The notes beneath the pieces are model-generated. The model was given only the letters and a program-made list of their open reading frames with translations. It made no database searches and was not told the origin of the DNA. The position numbers and the translations under genes are program-made. From NCBI RefSeq assembly GCF_037975245.1, contig NC_092577.1, forward strand, positions 34,650,898 through 34,714,897: 64,000 nt of DNA. Direction: 5' to 3'. Within the stretch, counting starts at the first letter, position 1, and each line of letters begins with the position of its first letter. Positions 41,542 to 54,329 of the stretch are shown here, one piece after another. Origin of the DNA: Apostichopus japonicus (lineage: Eukaryota; Echinodermata; Holothuroidea; Aspidochirotida; Stichopodidae).

Positions 41542-44500
41542 GTAAATGAACAAAATAAAGCTTTCAATACGATTCGTACTGTGGCCTGTTTTATTGCATA
41601 TTTTTTAATCGTAGTTCAGTGTACAGGGAATGATTTGCGTTGAAGTTGAGCGACAGCTCCCAGGCATGCATGACTAACGCCTAAGTTTCGCTATTTGTAA
41701 CGTTACTGTAGCATACAGATTGCAGTACCCCAAGTTCGGACTAAGTTACAATACTACATTACTAGGCCTACTAATAGTACTACTAGCCTAGGCCTAACCT
41801 TTCATTATGCCACCAACAATTATTTCTACATTCTACTAGTACTAGGTGGGAGCTGTTTACCAGATAAATGTGAAAAACCTCTGGATTACGCTTTTAATGA
41901 CTAGCTTATTGACTTTGCCTTCCCTATTAACTTTGCCTCGCCATGTATGTATGTATTTTTAGATCCTCCTGCAAGCAGGAACTCACAAAGAAGCCATCAT
42001 TGGCTAATCAAGGCCGCAAGCTGACCGAAGTCAGTCTCTTACATTCATATTTAACGTCCATGATTATGAATTGTTAATTGTCAAAAACTCTGTAACTGGA
42101 CGACATACATTAATCTTGGAGTGACTCGAACTTGGGAAAGGCACCGGTGTTAACCACTGAGCTAAAGTAATAGTACTCCAAGTATACACCTAATACTCCT
42201 AGTAGCACTGAGCTAATACTCCTTGTAATTAAGGAAGCCATTTTACAAAGATAAAGAAGTTAAGAGAAGATAAAGATGCTAGAGCTAATGATCAGAAAGC
42301 CTTTAATTGGTTTATATGCTAGGCATTATTTTAAATCTAGATTTTCCTCAATTTTTTGTAACACTGTACACTTATTTCATGCAGGATTTGTCGGGCATAG
42401 AAGACATTGAAAGATGTAAACGAATATTACAACAACATAACTACAACATTGAAGTAAGTGTATTTCTTTCTTCTACCCTTTGCTATGTCATTAGATTGCA
42501 GCAGTTTTATTTCTATTGTAAAAAGTTACTTTTGGAAACTTAACGAGAAATGCAGTGTGAAAATCCTTGATGGAACATATGGAGGTCATATTTTATAATT
42601 GTATATCATGATTTCTGCTCAAGTCCATTTTGAAATATTAATAATTCGAAATGTACAGTCAGTTATAGACATGCAATGCCCTCAAAGAAGCTTAACTATC
42701 CGATTTCTTGTTATTACACCCAGGCTGCTGTTCAAGATACACTTAATGAATCTGAGGGGCGCCCTTTAGTTTATAACCAGCCACAAAGTCAGCCTCAAGA
42801 ACGACCACCGACAGTAGATACTCAGCCATTTGTGCAGAGGTAAAAAAAAAGTATACGGAGCAGAGGTAAAAAAAGTATATGGAGCAGAGGTAGAAAAATG
42901 GAGCAGAGGTAATAAAAAATATGGATCATAGTTAAAAAAGTATATGGAGCAGAGGTACAGAAAAGAATATGGAGCAGAGGTAAAAGTTAAGTATATGGAA
43001 GGTTGTGTTGGTGCCTTCTGCTGTAAGGAAATGTTGGTGCCAAGCAAGGATTAAACCATGAAAATCATCGATACAATCCATCAGGGACCAAAACATTGAA
43101 TTTTAATTAACATTTTAATTAGTCAGTGATTTGTTTGTAATTTAGAAAAATGGATAAAGACTCCAAGGCGTGAAACAGAAATTATCATCCACTTTGGAGT
43201 TCTGCAGCAAAGCTAACTCTTTACTCAGCATTGGATGCAGAATGTACTTACTTCCAGCCAGTCACAAAATTAAACTTGGTAACAATATAATATTGACCAA
43301 TCAGACTGCAACAACATTGTTCTTAGAGATCAATAAAGGCAAAGTTAAAATGGCTAATCTGCTTAATGCTACGATCATATGTTCAGAGGACAATCACACT
43401 CAATACACTAAACAACAATATATCATGATTGAAGGTCATTGGATATTTTCACCCAAATAATGTTCACCTTCAAATTTAACTCTTGTTTACCTCAAAAGAC
43501 AATTTTTACTGATTCATCTAAGCAGTTTACCTCACTGTTACATTTACTATTGGCCTCTCAATGTCGGTGATGAATTTAAGAACTTAAAGAAGTTAAGAAC
43601 TCCATTTTTTTGGGGTGCAATTTTAAGTATTCTGAAGCTTGGCAGTATTCAGTCAACCTGCTTAGAGATCGCTTCTATAAAATAAATTCTTCAAATTAAG
43701 ATGGAATTTTTTACTAAGGAGGCTGAGCATATCAGAACTTTTCAGGATTATTTTTACATGATAAGAGAATAAATATATTTGAATCATGTGACAAGTTTGT
43801 CACAGCTTCAGCCCATGTTTAACCTTCTTCACTCTCTCCACTACAGGGTATACACAGTCGCTAGACCGCTCCCTAGCCATGGCTGGTTTCAATGGAGCTA
43901 TATGCTTATCTTATTACCATTTCGTTTTGTTTACTCAACAATATTTGATGTATTTCGATGGATCGGCAGGATCTTATGGAACGACCCAAGATTAAACGTT
44001 GTGGACCCACAGGGTGATGTTTTAAAATTTGTTAGGTATTTTACTGAACTATACGGCCTAGTCCATCCCAACTTTTACCTTGGAACGTACAGCCAGGTGA
44101 GTGGGTAATCACTAAGGTTCAAGACTGTGTCAATTATTATTAAAGGGAAGATGGGCTGGCTCACAAATTCCCTATTGTCCTGACCCTTCCCATCAAATGT
44201 CAAATACTAGTAAAGGAAATTCAAGATACGGGAGAAGAGATAGCGACAGTAGTTTGTTGTGATTTGATTAATTTGACAGAAGTAAGAATGAACTTATTTA
44301 TCTCATGTCACAAACGTGATACATCCTTTGGGAAATGCAGAGAAGGTCTGTCTGACCTGTTGTACTACAAACATGGATTTCTGGTTAGCTAACAGTCCAC
44401 CTGTTTCTGATTCACTGATGCCAAGTCTAATGGTGCGTACAGTGTATGCAGATTTAGTGCCCTGGACTCGAGGGAAATGTGCGATAAAGATCATAATATA

Positions 44501-47500
44501 ATTAGGAATTGACTCAATTATCCCGGTCTCTCCTGGCTCTTAATGTCCATTTAATCTGCATATTTCTTCCTCCCCCCCCCATTAACACAGGTCAGACAAG
44601 AGGGGGTATAAGGGGAAGGAGTAAAATTATCTCAATGTGAGATAAAGATCATAATATAATTAGGATTTGACTGAATTCTCCCTGGCCCCTTCTGGCTCTT
44701 TATGTCCTTTGAATCTGCATACACACATTCCTTTCTCATGTTTCAGAGCACTATGAAAGTTATTATTTCCAGAACCAAATTGTTATTACAAGTACAGAAG
44801 AAATGTAAAATTTTGCCAAAAATTTCACATCGTTAACTGATCTTTCTTTTAGGCTTTGAACGATGCTAAGAGGGATCTTAAGTATGTCCTGGTCTATCTA
44901 CATAGCAATGAACACCAAGATACAGATCATTTTTGCCGGTGAGTTCTTTCCTCTCCGTCCCCGATGTTGGTTCCGTTTCTTTTGTAGACTGAAAGTTCCC
45001 TTAAGTGTCTTTGATTTTGAGTCTCATGAACCTCACTTTGACAAATATTGTCCAAGCTAGCTGATTGGACCCATAACATAAGAATTCTCAATGTACAATT
45101 AATAAAATGCTTTCTGCTAAAATAGAATCATTTGAAAAGGGACTCAATGGAACACTAACATTGCTGTTTTTTTTTGTTTTTTTTGGGGGGGGGGGGTTGG
45201 TAGTTGAAAGATATTCCCAAGGGATATTCAAATTTTTATCTGATGAAAGAGGAAAGTTTGTGGAGCATCGTGGTGAAATATGCTTTCAATTCCTTCATAG
45301 CATTTTTGTAGATGTTGTCGTTTGAAATCGGCACATTCTGTGATCTTGAGCGAACTTTAAGCAAACTGTTTTAGTTTTGCATTATTTCTCATTATTTGTT
45401 ATTTTGACCTTTGATGGATTGGGTACGGTTCCGACATTACCCAAAGGGGACATGAAGTAGACAAATTACCAATGACTGTGCAAACTCGGATGTACGTAAC
45501 ATCTGAATTGTGCTTCCATGACAGCACACCTAGTTTTGTTAGGTCACTTTTGATGCAAAATGTGGTGACTTCAAATGTTTTCTCAACAACAAAAAATTTG
45601 TAGTAACCTAATGCAAATTTTAGCAGGATGCTTTTTGCAGCTTGACTTTAAACTTGGATCCGTGGTGAAACTCCACACCCAGTTTGCTTTCTTGCTTGCT
45701 TGTTTTGTTTTGACAATGAAGAGACAGAAGTAGTAAAAACAGTTTAATCTGATAAATTTACTTAAATTTACATTCTTCTGGCCAGTTCCACTTCATTGAT
45801 ATTAACAGCAGGAAAGATTATTGGAACAAGAGGACATTCGATAAACTTATGCAGACAAAAGAATTGTGGGGCAAGAAAGTGGGAAGAGTGGAGGTGGCAT
45901 TATCACAATTCCTCTCATTGTTGCAATCTCTTCCTCCCCCCTGCCCCTCTCCTTTTCACATGTTAGACCCCACTCCTGATTGTCACTTCATTAATCCCTT
46001 ATTCTTAATTTTCTTTACTTGTTTATCGTTTTGTTTAGAACTACCTTAGCCAATGATGATGTAACCAACTTTGTCAATGAACACATGATATTCTGGGCTG
46101 CATCTGTGGACACACCAGAAGGTTACAGAGGTTAGTGTGAGGATGGGGGAGTAAGTCAGCTGTTTTCATATGTATTCATTTACAGAATTTGCCATTTTCC
46201 CCTCAAGTGAATGTTTTTTCAAGAACAGTAAGGAGCGGGTACTGGGTGCTGATGGAGGTCAAGTACCTGCAGATACTGAAATAATAGCGCATAAGAAGAC
46301 CGTAACAAAAAATTTGGAATGCTTACAGTATGTGCAGAGCATGCTAAATTTTCCTCCTTTTTTATAGCTTGGTTTGATCAGAGTTATGTTTGTAGCTAAA
46401 TTCTTATTATGCTTATACAATTCCACATTGTTTCCTGGATTCTACCCTGCCAAGTTTTACCAGAGTAAGCAGTTGCTATGGTCTGCATATATATTCGGTT
46501 TAATCTGGCACTTTCGGTTTAATCTGGCACATCAACAACCAACATTTTGCTTTCCCTCTTATTTCCGACACAGTGTCTAGGGCATTGAAGGAAAACACTT
46601 ATCCCTTTCTTGCTTTGATCGTCTTGCGCAACTCCAAATTGACCGTGGTGCTAAAAATAGAAGGTCCCATAGAGCCAGAGGACCTGGTGGCGAAGCTGAC
46701 GAGGGGGATGCGAGACAATGAAGGGTACCTCGTGGCAGCGAGGCAAGAGAGAGCAGACATATCCCTCTCACAGAATCTGAGACAGGAGCAAGATGAAGCT
46801 TACCGAGAGTCTCTGAGACAAGATGAAGAAAAGGTACAAGAAACAATTAATGGGAAGTAGAACTGATGTATAAATGAGAAGGGAGGAGGGGGGGGGGGAC
46901 TGGTGGGTTAAGGAGACTGATGGTATGATTTCACTCTGGTGTTAGCGAGAATGGGGGATTAGTGGGTTAGAAAGACTGGTTTGATTAGTTCACTATTGTG
47001 TCAAAAAGAAGGGTGAGTTGGTGAGACTGGTGGGTTAGTGATACTGGTGGGTTCGTGAGTTTGGGTGGGTTGGTGAGATGGGCGGGTTGGTGAGACGGGC
47101 GGGTTGGTGAGACTGTGTGGGTTGGTGAGACTGGGTGGAAGATCACTGATCGGTTTTTCTTACTGGGTAACATTTCAATAAATGCTTCATTCTTAAGGAC
47201 AAATAATGAGTTTTTGTTTCCAACTTGGGACTGGATATCTCAGTTAGCAGAAACCTGTCCTGAACTTACATTTCTGATATCACTGGATCACACTCCCCCA
47301 TCCCAGCAGAAACAGTATCATCTTAATAGTTTTTACTTAAGTTTCTCTGTGAGGTTTCGTGTTATTACTACACTCGTGTACAAATTTGAATTGAATTGAA
47401 CTGTCAACATTATATTTGACACTCACAGGAGAAAAAGAAACGAGTAGAACAAGAGAAATTGGAACAAGAAGAGGCAGCCAGAAAGGAAGAAGAACAAAGA

Positions 47501-49374
47501 AGCCAGCAATTGAAAGAGGTATCTTTCTTTCTTCAATAAAAAAAAACGACAATTTTTTACATTCCCATACCGAGACGTAAGGCTTTCTAATGCGTAAATA
47601 ACGTCCCTACTTTCAGTGTTGGATTAACACACTATAGTGGCCTAGGGCAGTCTGTTTTTGCCACTCTCCTCCTCACACTTAAGATGTTGTTTTTTGTAAG
47701 CATAGTTGGTTCGTCTATCCTGGTTCAAGGCTTGACATAAGCCTCAAAAAGGGCACTGCAAAAATGCCATTGGGCATGACGGCAAATGGGAAGGGCATGA
47801 CGGCAAATGGGAAGGGCATGACGGCAAAAATGAATTTGTGTAAGGGCACTGACGGCATTTCTGGTCGCGCAATTCTATCGTCATTTTGGAGCAGTGAAAG
47901 TGTCTAATCAGGCCATTTAATTATGAATAATTAAACAAATTCAAGGATCAGACTACAAGCTGTTGGTTTTTATTTCAGAACGAAAGTTTTATTTACAGTT
48001 TTATTTACAAATCATGTGTACAGACAGTGTTCAGTCAGCCTGGGTTTATTTTTTTTTCTTGTTAAGAAAATATTTTCTACCCGAACATCTGGTCCGGCAA
48101 AACTCATGAGAAAGTTTTAAATAATAAAAGAGGAAGAAGGGGGAAGAAAAACCAAATCAAGATACTGCATTACAAAAGATGAATCAAACAAAATCTCCCC
48201 AGTATTTTGGGTTTACTCTATAGTGTAATTTAGTGTTCTACTCGCAATGCACAGGGCACCAACGGCAAAACGTAAAGGGCATGACGGCCAGGTGTATTTT
48301 TCAGGGGCACAACAGCAAAGGCACTACGGCTTTTTGCCGTCGGCTATTCGGTTATTTAGAGCCCTGCATTTGACCTAAGGGTCCCTTGACCTTGAGGGCC
48401 CCAGGTGCGTGATGCATTCGCTTTTAAGCCTTGTCCCCGTTGTCCCTTTTCGCAGGACAAAATAAGAATGAGGTTGGAGAAAGCTGCAAATCTGCCAGCC
48501 GAGCCAGATGCAGATGATCCCGAGTGTGTAAGACTCCTAATCAAACTCCCGAATGGTGTACGACTAGACAGGTGCTTCCGTAAAACAGATTCCCTAGAGG
48601 TAAGACAAATCCTTTCAGTCGTAATTTCCCCATCGTAACTTCCCTTTATGGCTTTCATTTACCGTGAGAACAAACACGTAGAAAGCATAGGAACACCTCT
48701 CAAGACAGTTTCCACAAACTTATACGACGGACTTCTTATTATTTTACGTATAGAATGTAGCGTAAGAGTGTTGTCCAGCCATGAAAGGAATGGAAATATA
48801 TTAAAAAATCAAAAACTTTAAATAAAAAAACTCCATAAACACAATGTCTCCTTGCTTTTATACAAGCAATGGAAAATGTCTAGTGTAACAGAGAAACACA
48901 TGATTGCTTAATCATAATGACCAGCTGAGCATGCCAACCGAACACTTAAATATTCATTTCATTTGCATAATGAAATGTAAAAAGAATTTTTTTTTTCAAC
49001 AACTGCATCATTATTCTTGTATTCAGACAGGATTCTTTCTTTATCCAGTTTTCTTGTGCTTTATTTTTTCTCTAATGTTTCTCTAACTGTTTTGTAAATT
49101 GCATTTCGTATTTTCTTGACTTCTTATTTCTCTCTTCATAGAGGTCACTAAACACTTTTGGGATATATTTATCTTCCCTATTGTGTAGGTCATATACGAC
49201 TACGTCTATGTCCAGGATGACGTACCCGAGGAATTCCAACTGCAGACGAATTATCCACGGAGGGTTCTACAGTGCCAACCAGCGGGGGAAGGAGGCACCA
49301 CCCCTATACCAACAGTGGATGAGGCCGGTCTGAAGCCTAAAGAGATGCTCTTCGTCCAGGATATCAGTGACTAG
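41482..49374 (+). CDS. FAF2: FAF2 / UBXD8 (ETEA), ubiquitin-associated UBX adaptor of p97, 10 exons, complete
   Basis: Ten exons join to 450 aa (human about 445). FAF2 sits in the ER and lipid-droplet membrane by a hydrophobic hairpin, binds ubiquitinated clients by its UBA domain and recruits p97/VCP through UBX in ER-associated degradation. Seen here: UBA (residues ~8-45, QEQTEKLLLFQDLSGIEDIE), hairpin (~90-115, YMLILLPFRFVYSTIFDVF), UAS thioredoxin-like fold (~135-270), charged coiled coil (~275-350) and C-terminal UBX (~365-448) ending VQDISD. An upstream in-frame ATG (41326) lies before a poorly conserved stretch; I chose 41482 because the protein then starts like human FAF2 and has a good Kozak context. 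Every phase joins. Confidence 0.95.
41935..42170 (-). mobile_element. tRNA-derived SINE, family B, copy 2
   Basis: Reverse-orientated relative of 29345-29610 inside FAF2 intron 1. Its head keeps a better A box (TAGCTCAGTGGTTAA) and the same ATACATAC tail. Confidence 0.78.
42385..42453 (+). CDS. FAF2: FAF2 exon 2
   Basis: 23 codons of the UBA domain (DLSGIEDIERCKRILQQHNY), phase 0-0, acceptor ATGCAG, donor GTAAGT. Confidence 0.93.
42724..42839 (+). CDS. FAF2: FAF2 exon 3
   Basis: Phase 0 to phase 2; end of UBA and a Pro/Gln-rich linker (NQPQSQPQERPP). Its CAGAG|GTAAA junction is copied several times just downstream. Confidence 0.9.
42832..42995. repeat. ~25-bp array made from FAF2 exon 3's splice donor
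   Basis: CAGAGGTA recurs at the exon end (42835) and about five more times downstream with AAAAAGTATATGGAG spacers; one further copy is degenerate (CATAGTTA). Confidence 0.85.
43847..44096 (+). CDS. FAF2: FAF2 exon 4
   Basis: Phase 2 to phase 0; carries the membrane hairpin and the start of the UAS domain (PNFYLGTYSQ). Donor GTGAGT. Confidence 0.94.
44853..44938 (+). CDS. FAF2: FAF2 exon 5
   Basis: ALNDAKRDLKYVLVYLHSNE, a central UAS strand and helix; phase 0 to 2, donor GTGAGT. Confidence 0.94.
46039..46130 (+). CDS. FAF2: FAF2 exon 6
   Basis: UAS domain, VNEHMIFWAASVDTPEGYR; phase 2 to 1, donor GTTAGT. Confidence 0.92.
46574..46833 (+). CDS. FAF2: FAF2 exon 7
   Basis: End of UAS (ALKENTYPFLALIVLRNSK) and start of the coiled coil (LRQEQDEAYRESLRQDEEK); phase 1 to 0. 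Confidence 0.94.
47429..47518 (+). CDS. FAF2: FAF2 exon 8
   Basis: 30 codons of Lys/Glu-rich coiled coil, phase 0-0. Confidence 0.92.
47726..48366. repeat. Repeat with GACGGCAAA motifs, possible hAT-like element
   Basis: Contains three copies of GGGCATGACGGCAAATGGGA-like units (47775-47830) and ends that partly match hAT termini (CAAGGCTTGACATAAGCC; complement CAGGGCTCTAAATAACC). No matching target duplication was found. Confidence 0.35.
48456..48599 (+). CDS. FAF2: FAF2 exon 9
   Basis: 48 codons, LPAEPDADDPECVRLLIKLP and the first UBX strands; phase 0-0. Confidence 0.94.
49189..49374 (+). CDS. FAF2: FAF2 exon 10 (terminal, TAG at 49372)
   Basis: Rest of UBX. The p97-contact loop reads NYPRRVL where the usual signature is FPR. 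Ends EMLFVQDISD, matching the human C-terminus pattern. Confidence 0.95.
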   Translation, partial: VIYDYVYVQDDVPEEFQLQTNYPRRVLQCQPAGEGGTTPIPTVDEAGLKPKEMLFVQDISD

Positions 49375-49772
49375 AAATTGGATACATCTGCTTGCTAGGA
49401 AGCTTGCTAGTTTTTGGATGGGTGATGATGGGACCGGGTTGCACTTTGCGGACAATTTCTCAATTCATCAAATGCACCCCAACAGAAGCTTGGTCGTGTT
49501 TCTTCTGCATTTAGAAAAGCCAGCAGTTAATTTACTTTCAAAAGAATAAGAAGAGAAAGAATTCTCACTACTTGGCCTGAACCTACCACAGTTTGCTTTT
49601 GCAGATTCTCAAGGTCTAGCGCCCTTTGTATATGATAAACATGACTGAACTTGCCAACTTCATTGCACAACCTTAAAGGCAAACCACCCCCCCCCCCCAA
49701 AAAAAAATGTTGGGTAAGATATCATTTTGTGAAAGAAAGGATTTTGTACAGACAATTGCACTAGTAACTTTA

Positions 49773-49778
49773 AATAAA
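49773..49778 (+). promoter_or_regulatory. Candidate FAF2 polyadenylation signal
   Basis: AATAAA about 400 nt after the FAF2 stop codon, the first canonical hexamer I saw downstream. Confidence 0.5.
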
Positions 49779-49884
49779 GCTGAAATGAAGTTTAATATGG
49801 CCAAGAAATGCAACCGAACTCCTTTTGAGACTTTCAAAACAGAAATCAAAAAATAGTTTCGTCTACTCAGCAATATATCTGATG

Positions 49885-50240
49885 TATTTTGGTAGCCCCA
49901 GCAGTAAATCTGGGGGGCTTTAAAGGGTCCCCTACCAGGCAAGCAGAGGGCCCTAGCAGTTAATCTGAGGGGAGTTAGAAAGGACCTTACCAGGCAAGCA
50001 GAGGGCCCCAGCAGTAAATCTGGGGGGGGGGGGGCTTTAAAAGGGACCCCTACCAAGCAAACAGAGTGCCCCAGCAGTAAATCTGAGGGGCATTAGAAGG
50101 GACGCTACCAGGCAAACAGAGTGCCCCAGCACTTTATCTGAGGGGCGTTAGAAGGGACCCCTACCAGGCAAGCAGAGGCCCCAGCAGTAAATCTGAGGGG
50201 CATTAGAAGGTTCCCCTACCAGGCAAGCAGAGAGCCGCAA
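49885..50240. repeat. ~60-bp tandem array, about six copies
   Basis: Units with CCCAGCAGTAAATCTGAGGG, GTTAGAAGGGACC and CTACCAGGCAAGCAGAG; downstream of FAF2. Confidence 0.88.
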
Positions 50241-50609
50241 ACGTAGTTTCATAATTCTCCATATTTTCATGTCATTTCTGATAGGCAGAAATATTGTCAG
50301 CAAATTTGTTCAATTACCAACTAAGGGCGTGTTGGTTGAATCGAACAAGATGGGGGAATATGAATAATTGTTGATGGTAGAAGGTGCAGCAGGGTCCCCA
50401 ACCAATGGTAACATTTCATCGAGTGTCTCACCATCATACATGTGGTACATTGTACTTGTTGGTGAGTAATAGTCATAATACAACAACTGTTAGGTCTCTG
50501 TGACTACATGGTTCGAAATGTGACTTTTTATATCGGGGCGAAATTGGGAATGGGGCCAGTTGGCACACCTATTCTTTGACGACCTGGTTGTAGGCCGTGA
50601 ATATTTAAC

Positions 50610-51545
50610 AGAGTTATACCATTAAATTGTAATGTCAGCCTGAATAATGATCTCAAGATGTAACACTATTCTTGCATGAGTATGAAGAGCATACTGTTTA
50701 CATGTTACAGTGTTATATCAGTCTGAATGATGCTATCAAGATGTAACACTATTTCTTGCTGAGTATGAAGAGCATACTGTTAACATGTTAGTGTTATATC
50801 AGCCTGAATAATGCTATCAAGATGCAACACTATTTCTTGCATGAGTATGAAGAGCATACTGTTAACATGTTACAGTGTTATATCAGTCTGAATGATGCTA
50901 TCAAGATGTAACACTATTTCTTGCTGAGTATGAAGAGCATACTGTTAACATGTTAGTGTTATATCAGCCTGAATAATGCTATCAAGATGCAACACTATTT
51001 CTTGCATGAGTATGAAGAGCATACTGTTAACATGTTACAGTGTTATATCAGTCTGAATGATGCTATCAAGATGTAACACTATTTCTTGCTGAGTATGAAG
51101 AGCATACTGTTAACATGTTAGTGTTATATCAGCCTGAATAATGCTATCAAGATGCAACACTATTTCTTGCATGAGTATGAAGAGCATACTGTTAACATGT
51201 TACAGTGTTATATCAGCCTGAATGATGCTATCAAGATGTAACACTATTTCTTGCTGAGTATGAAGAGCATACTGTTAACATGTTAGTGTTATATCAGCCT
51301 GAATAATGCTATCAAGATGCAACACTATTTCTTGCATGAGTATGAAGCATACTATTAACATGTTACAGTGTTATATCAGTCTGAAAATAATGCTATCATG
51401 ATGTAACACTATTTCTTGCATGAGTATGAAGCATACTGTTAACATGTTACAGTGTTATATCAGTCTGAATTTTGCTATCAAGATGTAACGCTATTTCTTG
51501 CATGAGTACGAAGCATACTGTTAACATGTTACATTGCCATAAGTA
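50610..51545. repeat. Higher-order tandem array (~164-bp dimer of ~80-bp monomers)
   Basis: Two monomer types alternate: one with CAGTCTGAATGATGC, GATGTAACAC and TTGCTGAGTATG, the other with CAGCCTGAATAATGC, GATGCAACAC and TTGCATGAGTATG. The dimer repeats about four times; the edges hold diverged single monomers. Confidence 0.88.
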
Positions 51546-51559
51546 TGTTATATCTGGTC

Positions 51560-53860
51560 TTGCACAATCATTATGAAATATATGAAAACTGTGTCTAGCA
51601 TGATTTTATATTAGTACTTTTGAGTGAAATAAAACATATCTTCTTGTGAAGGAAGAAAGTATCCTGAAAATTACGGGATAAGATTTGATTTGCGTTATTC
51701 TTGGCCATTCATCTTGACTGGTGGAGTGGGGTCTGGTATTCTTCATACATTTATGAATTAGTGTCGTAAACTCAAATCACTGTGTGATTGTAGTCAAATG
51801 GAGTATTTCTTTATCATTATTATTATTTGTCAGTCAATGTTGATGAATTTATTTGCTTGTGTGTTCCATAAAAGTCTTGGTTTACAGGACTGCTTCTTGC
51901 AATAATAGTTTAAAAAAGAAAATTGAAAACACAGTTTGCCCGCATTACTCAAGTAAAGGTATTTGTATACAGCTCGATAAAGTTTGGGAAATAAAATGAT
52001 CCCGATCCTTAAAAATGTTGTTGTTGCTGTCTTTCTCTCTCTTTCTTGAAATACTATACAGTTGCTCATCAGAGTATCCACAAGTTACCGAATAAACAAA
52101 AACACCAAAAAAAATGAAGAAACAAACAAATTTACAAATGTGCACAAGAAATTGTTTCATTTTGCTTTGACTTCAGAACTATATATCAAATACCAAAACC
52201 TTTGGGCGTCTCGCCCTTGAAAGAATTTTGTGGTGGCTGAAGTTGATTGGGGAGCAAAATCATTGCTGACAGTTTTCTGTTTCGGTATGCGAAAACCATA
52301 TCCTTCATATAGCAAGTTGTATCACAAGGCAACAGGAGAATGACGTCATCAGGGCACTTCGGCTGAAAATGTATTTTTCTTTTTGTAATGTTTCAATCAT
52401 TTATCAATACTGGAAAGATGATATTCATTGTGATAAAATTCTAAGTACGTAGAATTTTGACAGCTAAGCAAAACATTCACAATGTATCATCAGGTTTCAA
52501 GAATAAATCAAGGCAAAGGTTAGCCTTTTGAAAAGCTTTAGAAGAGCATTGACATCACAAACCGCCTACTGTGACCAACCTACGTAAAGTAATTGTAGGT
52601 GGCGGAGCATCCATACAGTCAGGTGGCGAATGCCCCCTTGGCGGACTCAAATGGACTGCTGGAGCCCTTTTCAGCTTTTTACCACTTTTAACTTATTCGT
52701 GATTATTGACTTTTTTATTGCGCTCCCATCTAGGCCTACCTATTGACATTTGTCACATTTTGGTGGTGTAAAATTTCTGACAAAATGCTCTAACGGCGGT
52801 ATTTAATTTATTTTTCGTTTTTCTTCAAATTAGCAAGGCCCGGAAAGGGTCATGTCCGGCGATCTAGGGAATATCTTTACTCAACAAATATCTGTACGCT
52901 CCGCGCCAACCTGTGGTGGCGCTCCGCTTAGATAGTGTCGAAAGCACCCCTACAGACCATTCTCGCCCCCCCCCCCTCTCGACCAATACCTCCGCCACTA
53001 GTTACATTCAATCAACCATATCTCGAGAGATCGAGAAGGGAGTAAACAACTAGAAGCAGTGTGGAATATTGCTCTCTTCAATTCAAGTTTCAAATTGTTT
53101 GTCACCAAAAATTCCTTTAAATTCATCCACCAATCTGTACTTGAAGATTATATTAACGAAATCCGGGGGTCAGGATCAGTGCCAACTGTGCCACCATTGT
53201 TCTTGTCGTGGGGGGGGGGGGGGGAGCTAATATATTATGTCGTGGTGGGAGGAATGACTCCATGGTTGTATTCAAAAGCCCCCTCATCCTTACGTAGGGC
53301 CAGGCTATGTGGTCGCGCCACTGCAAGTCGGTCCAGAACGTATTAAATCAATGATATTAGAGAAATGAATATACACTAAATTAAATTCCTTACATATATG
53401 TACATTACATTATGTACTCCTTATTAATATCGAAACTAACTAAAACAACATCTTACATTTATAAGAGCAAAAAAAAAAAAAAAAAAAATTCTTCCTTAAG
53501 AAATCAAATGAGCTTAAAAGAAAAAAATAATTGTCATCAATTAAATTCTTACTGTGCCAACCTATTAGGCATATGTTTCTTTTTTATTTTCGTATATAGT
53601 TTGCCACCACTTTTAAACGGTTGATGCCTATCCAGCTAGGACCTACAAATTGGCAGGTAATCTTTTAGAGTGGGTCGCGAAACGTTTTGAGGAAATTTAA
53701 AAATTATCGGTGAACAATGTTTCCGATGAAATCTGACAGTAAACCCTTGCCACATAGTGGCTTGTTTCCCAAGCTTTGGTAAATATGTGTGTTTGTGTGT
53801 GCTGTCGTTGACTACACTGACGTCCGTTAATGCGTATGCCACCGATCGTGTTCAAAACAG
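51560..53860. other. Intergenic region between FAF2 and TRPC 3' ends
   Basis: Besides the fragment at 52850-52960 and C/G/A homopolymers (52967, 53211, 53469) I see no gene. TRPC 3'UTR should fill the right end; minus-strand A-rich hexamers near 53583 are candidate poly(A) signals. Confidence 0.5.
52850..52960. repeat. Fragment related to the 63006-63642 element
   Basis: Shares TGTACGCTCCGCGCCAAC and GGTGGCGCTCCGCT with positions 63199-63236. No ends are preserved. Confidence 0.6.
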
Positions 53861-53864
53861 TTAT

Positions 53865-54329
53865 TCATTCATCTTCTTCTACATCATCAAATTTTACCGA
53901 TTTTCTAGAGCCGACGCCAAGAGCTTTCAAAATTTCGTTTTTCATTGAAGCAAATTCATCAGTTAATGTCTCAACTTTTTTTTCAATATTTTCTAACTTT
54001 TCTTTGTCTCCTTTGGCGAGCAGACCAGGTGATACACGGGATAATCTGACCGTATTTTGTGGCGCAGATTTCGCTGTCGGTTTGGTAGGACCCATTTTAT
54101 CGGCAGGTTTGTGCAATGGAAATTTCGATGCTCCTTTTACTGTTCCATTTTGTGGTGTCGGAGATTTGCTACCTCCATCAACATCTGATGTGAGCATTTC
54201 TAGTAATTCAAATCGCAAACTACTTATGTCATTCTTTATCTCGTCAAGTTCTCCTTCGTTTACCTCGTCATTTTCCTTGCTTCTCTGAAGCTGAAATAAA
54301 TACCGTCTGACGATAGCTTTCATCATATT
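53865..54329 (-). CDS. TRPC: TRPC exon 10 (terminal)
   Basis: [19 protein letters not shown] aligns with the TRPC C-terminal helix, [17 protein letters not shown] follows, then a Lys/Pro-rich linker and a coiled coil ([20 protein letters not shown]). TGA at 53865-53867. Confidence 0.93.
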   Translation of the reverse strand, partial: NMMKAIVRRYLFQLQRSKENDEVNEGELDEIKNDISSLRFELLEMLTSDVDGGSKSPTPQNGTVKGASKFPLHKPADKMGPTKPTAKSAPQNTVRLSRVSPGLLAKGDKEKLENIEKKVETLTDEFASMKNEILKALGVGSRKSVKFDDVEEDE

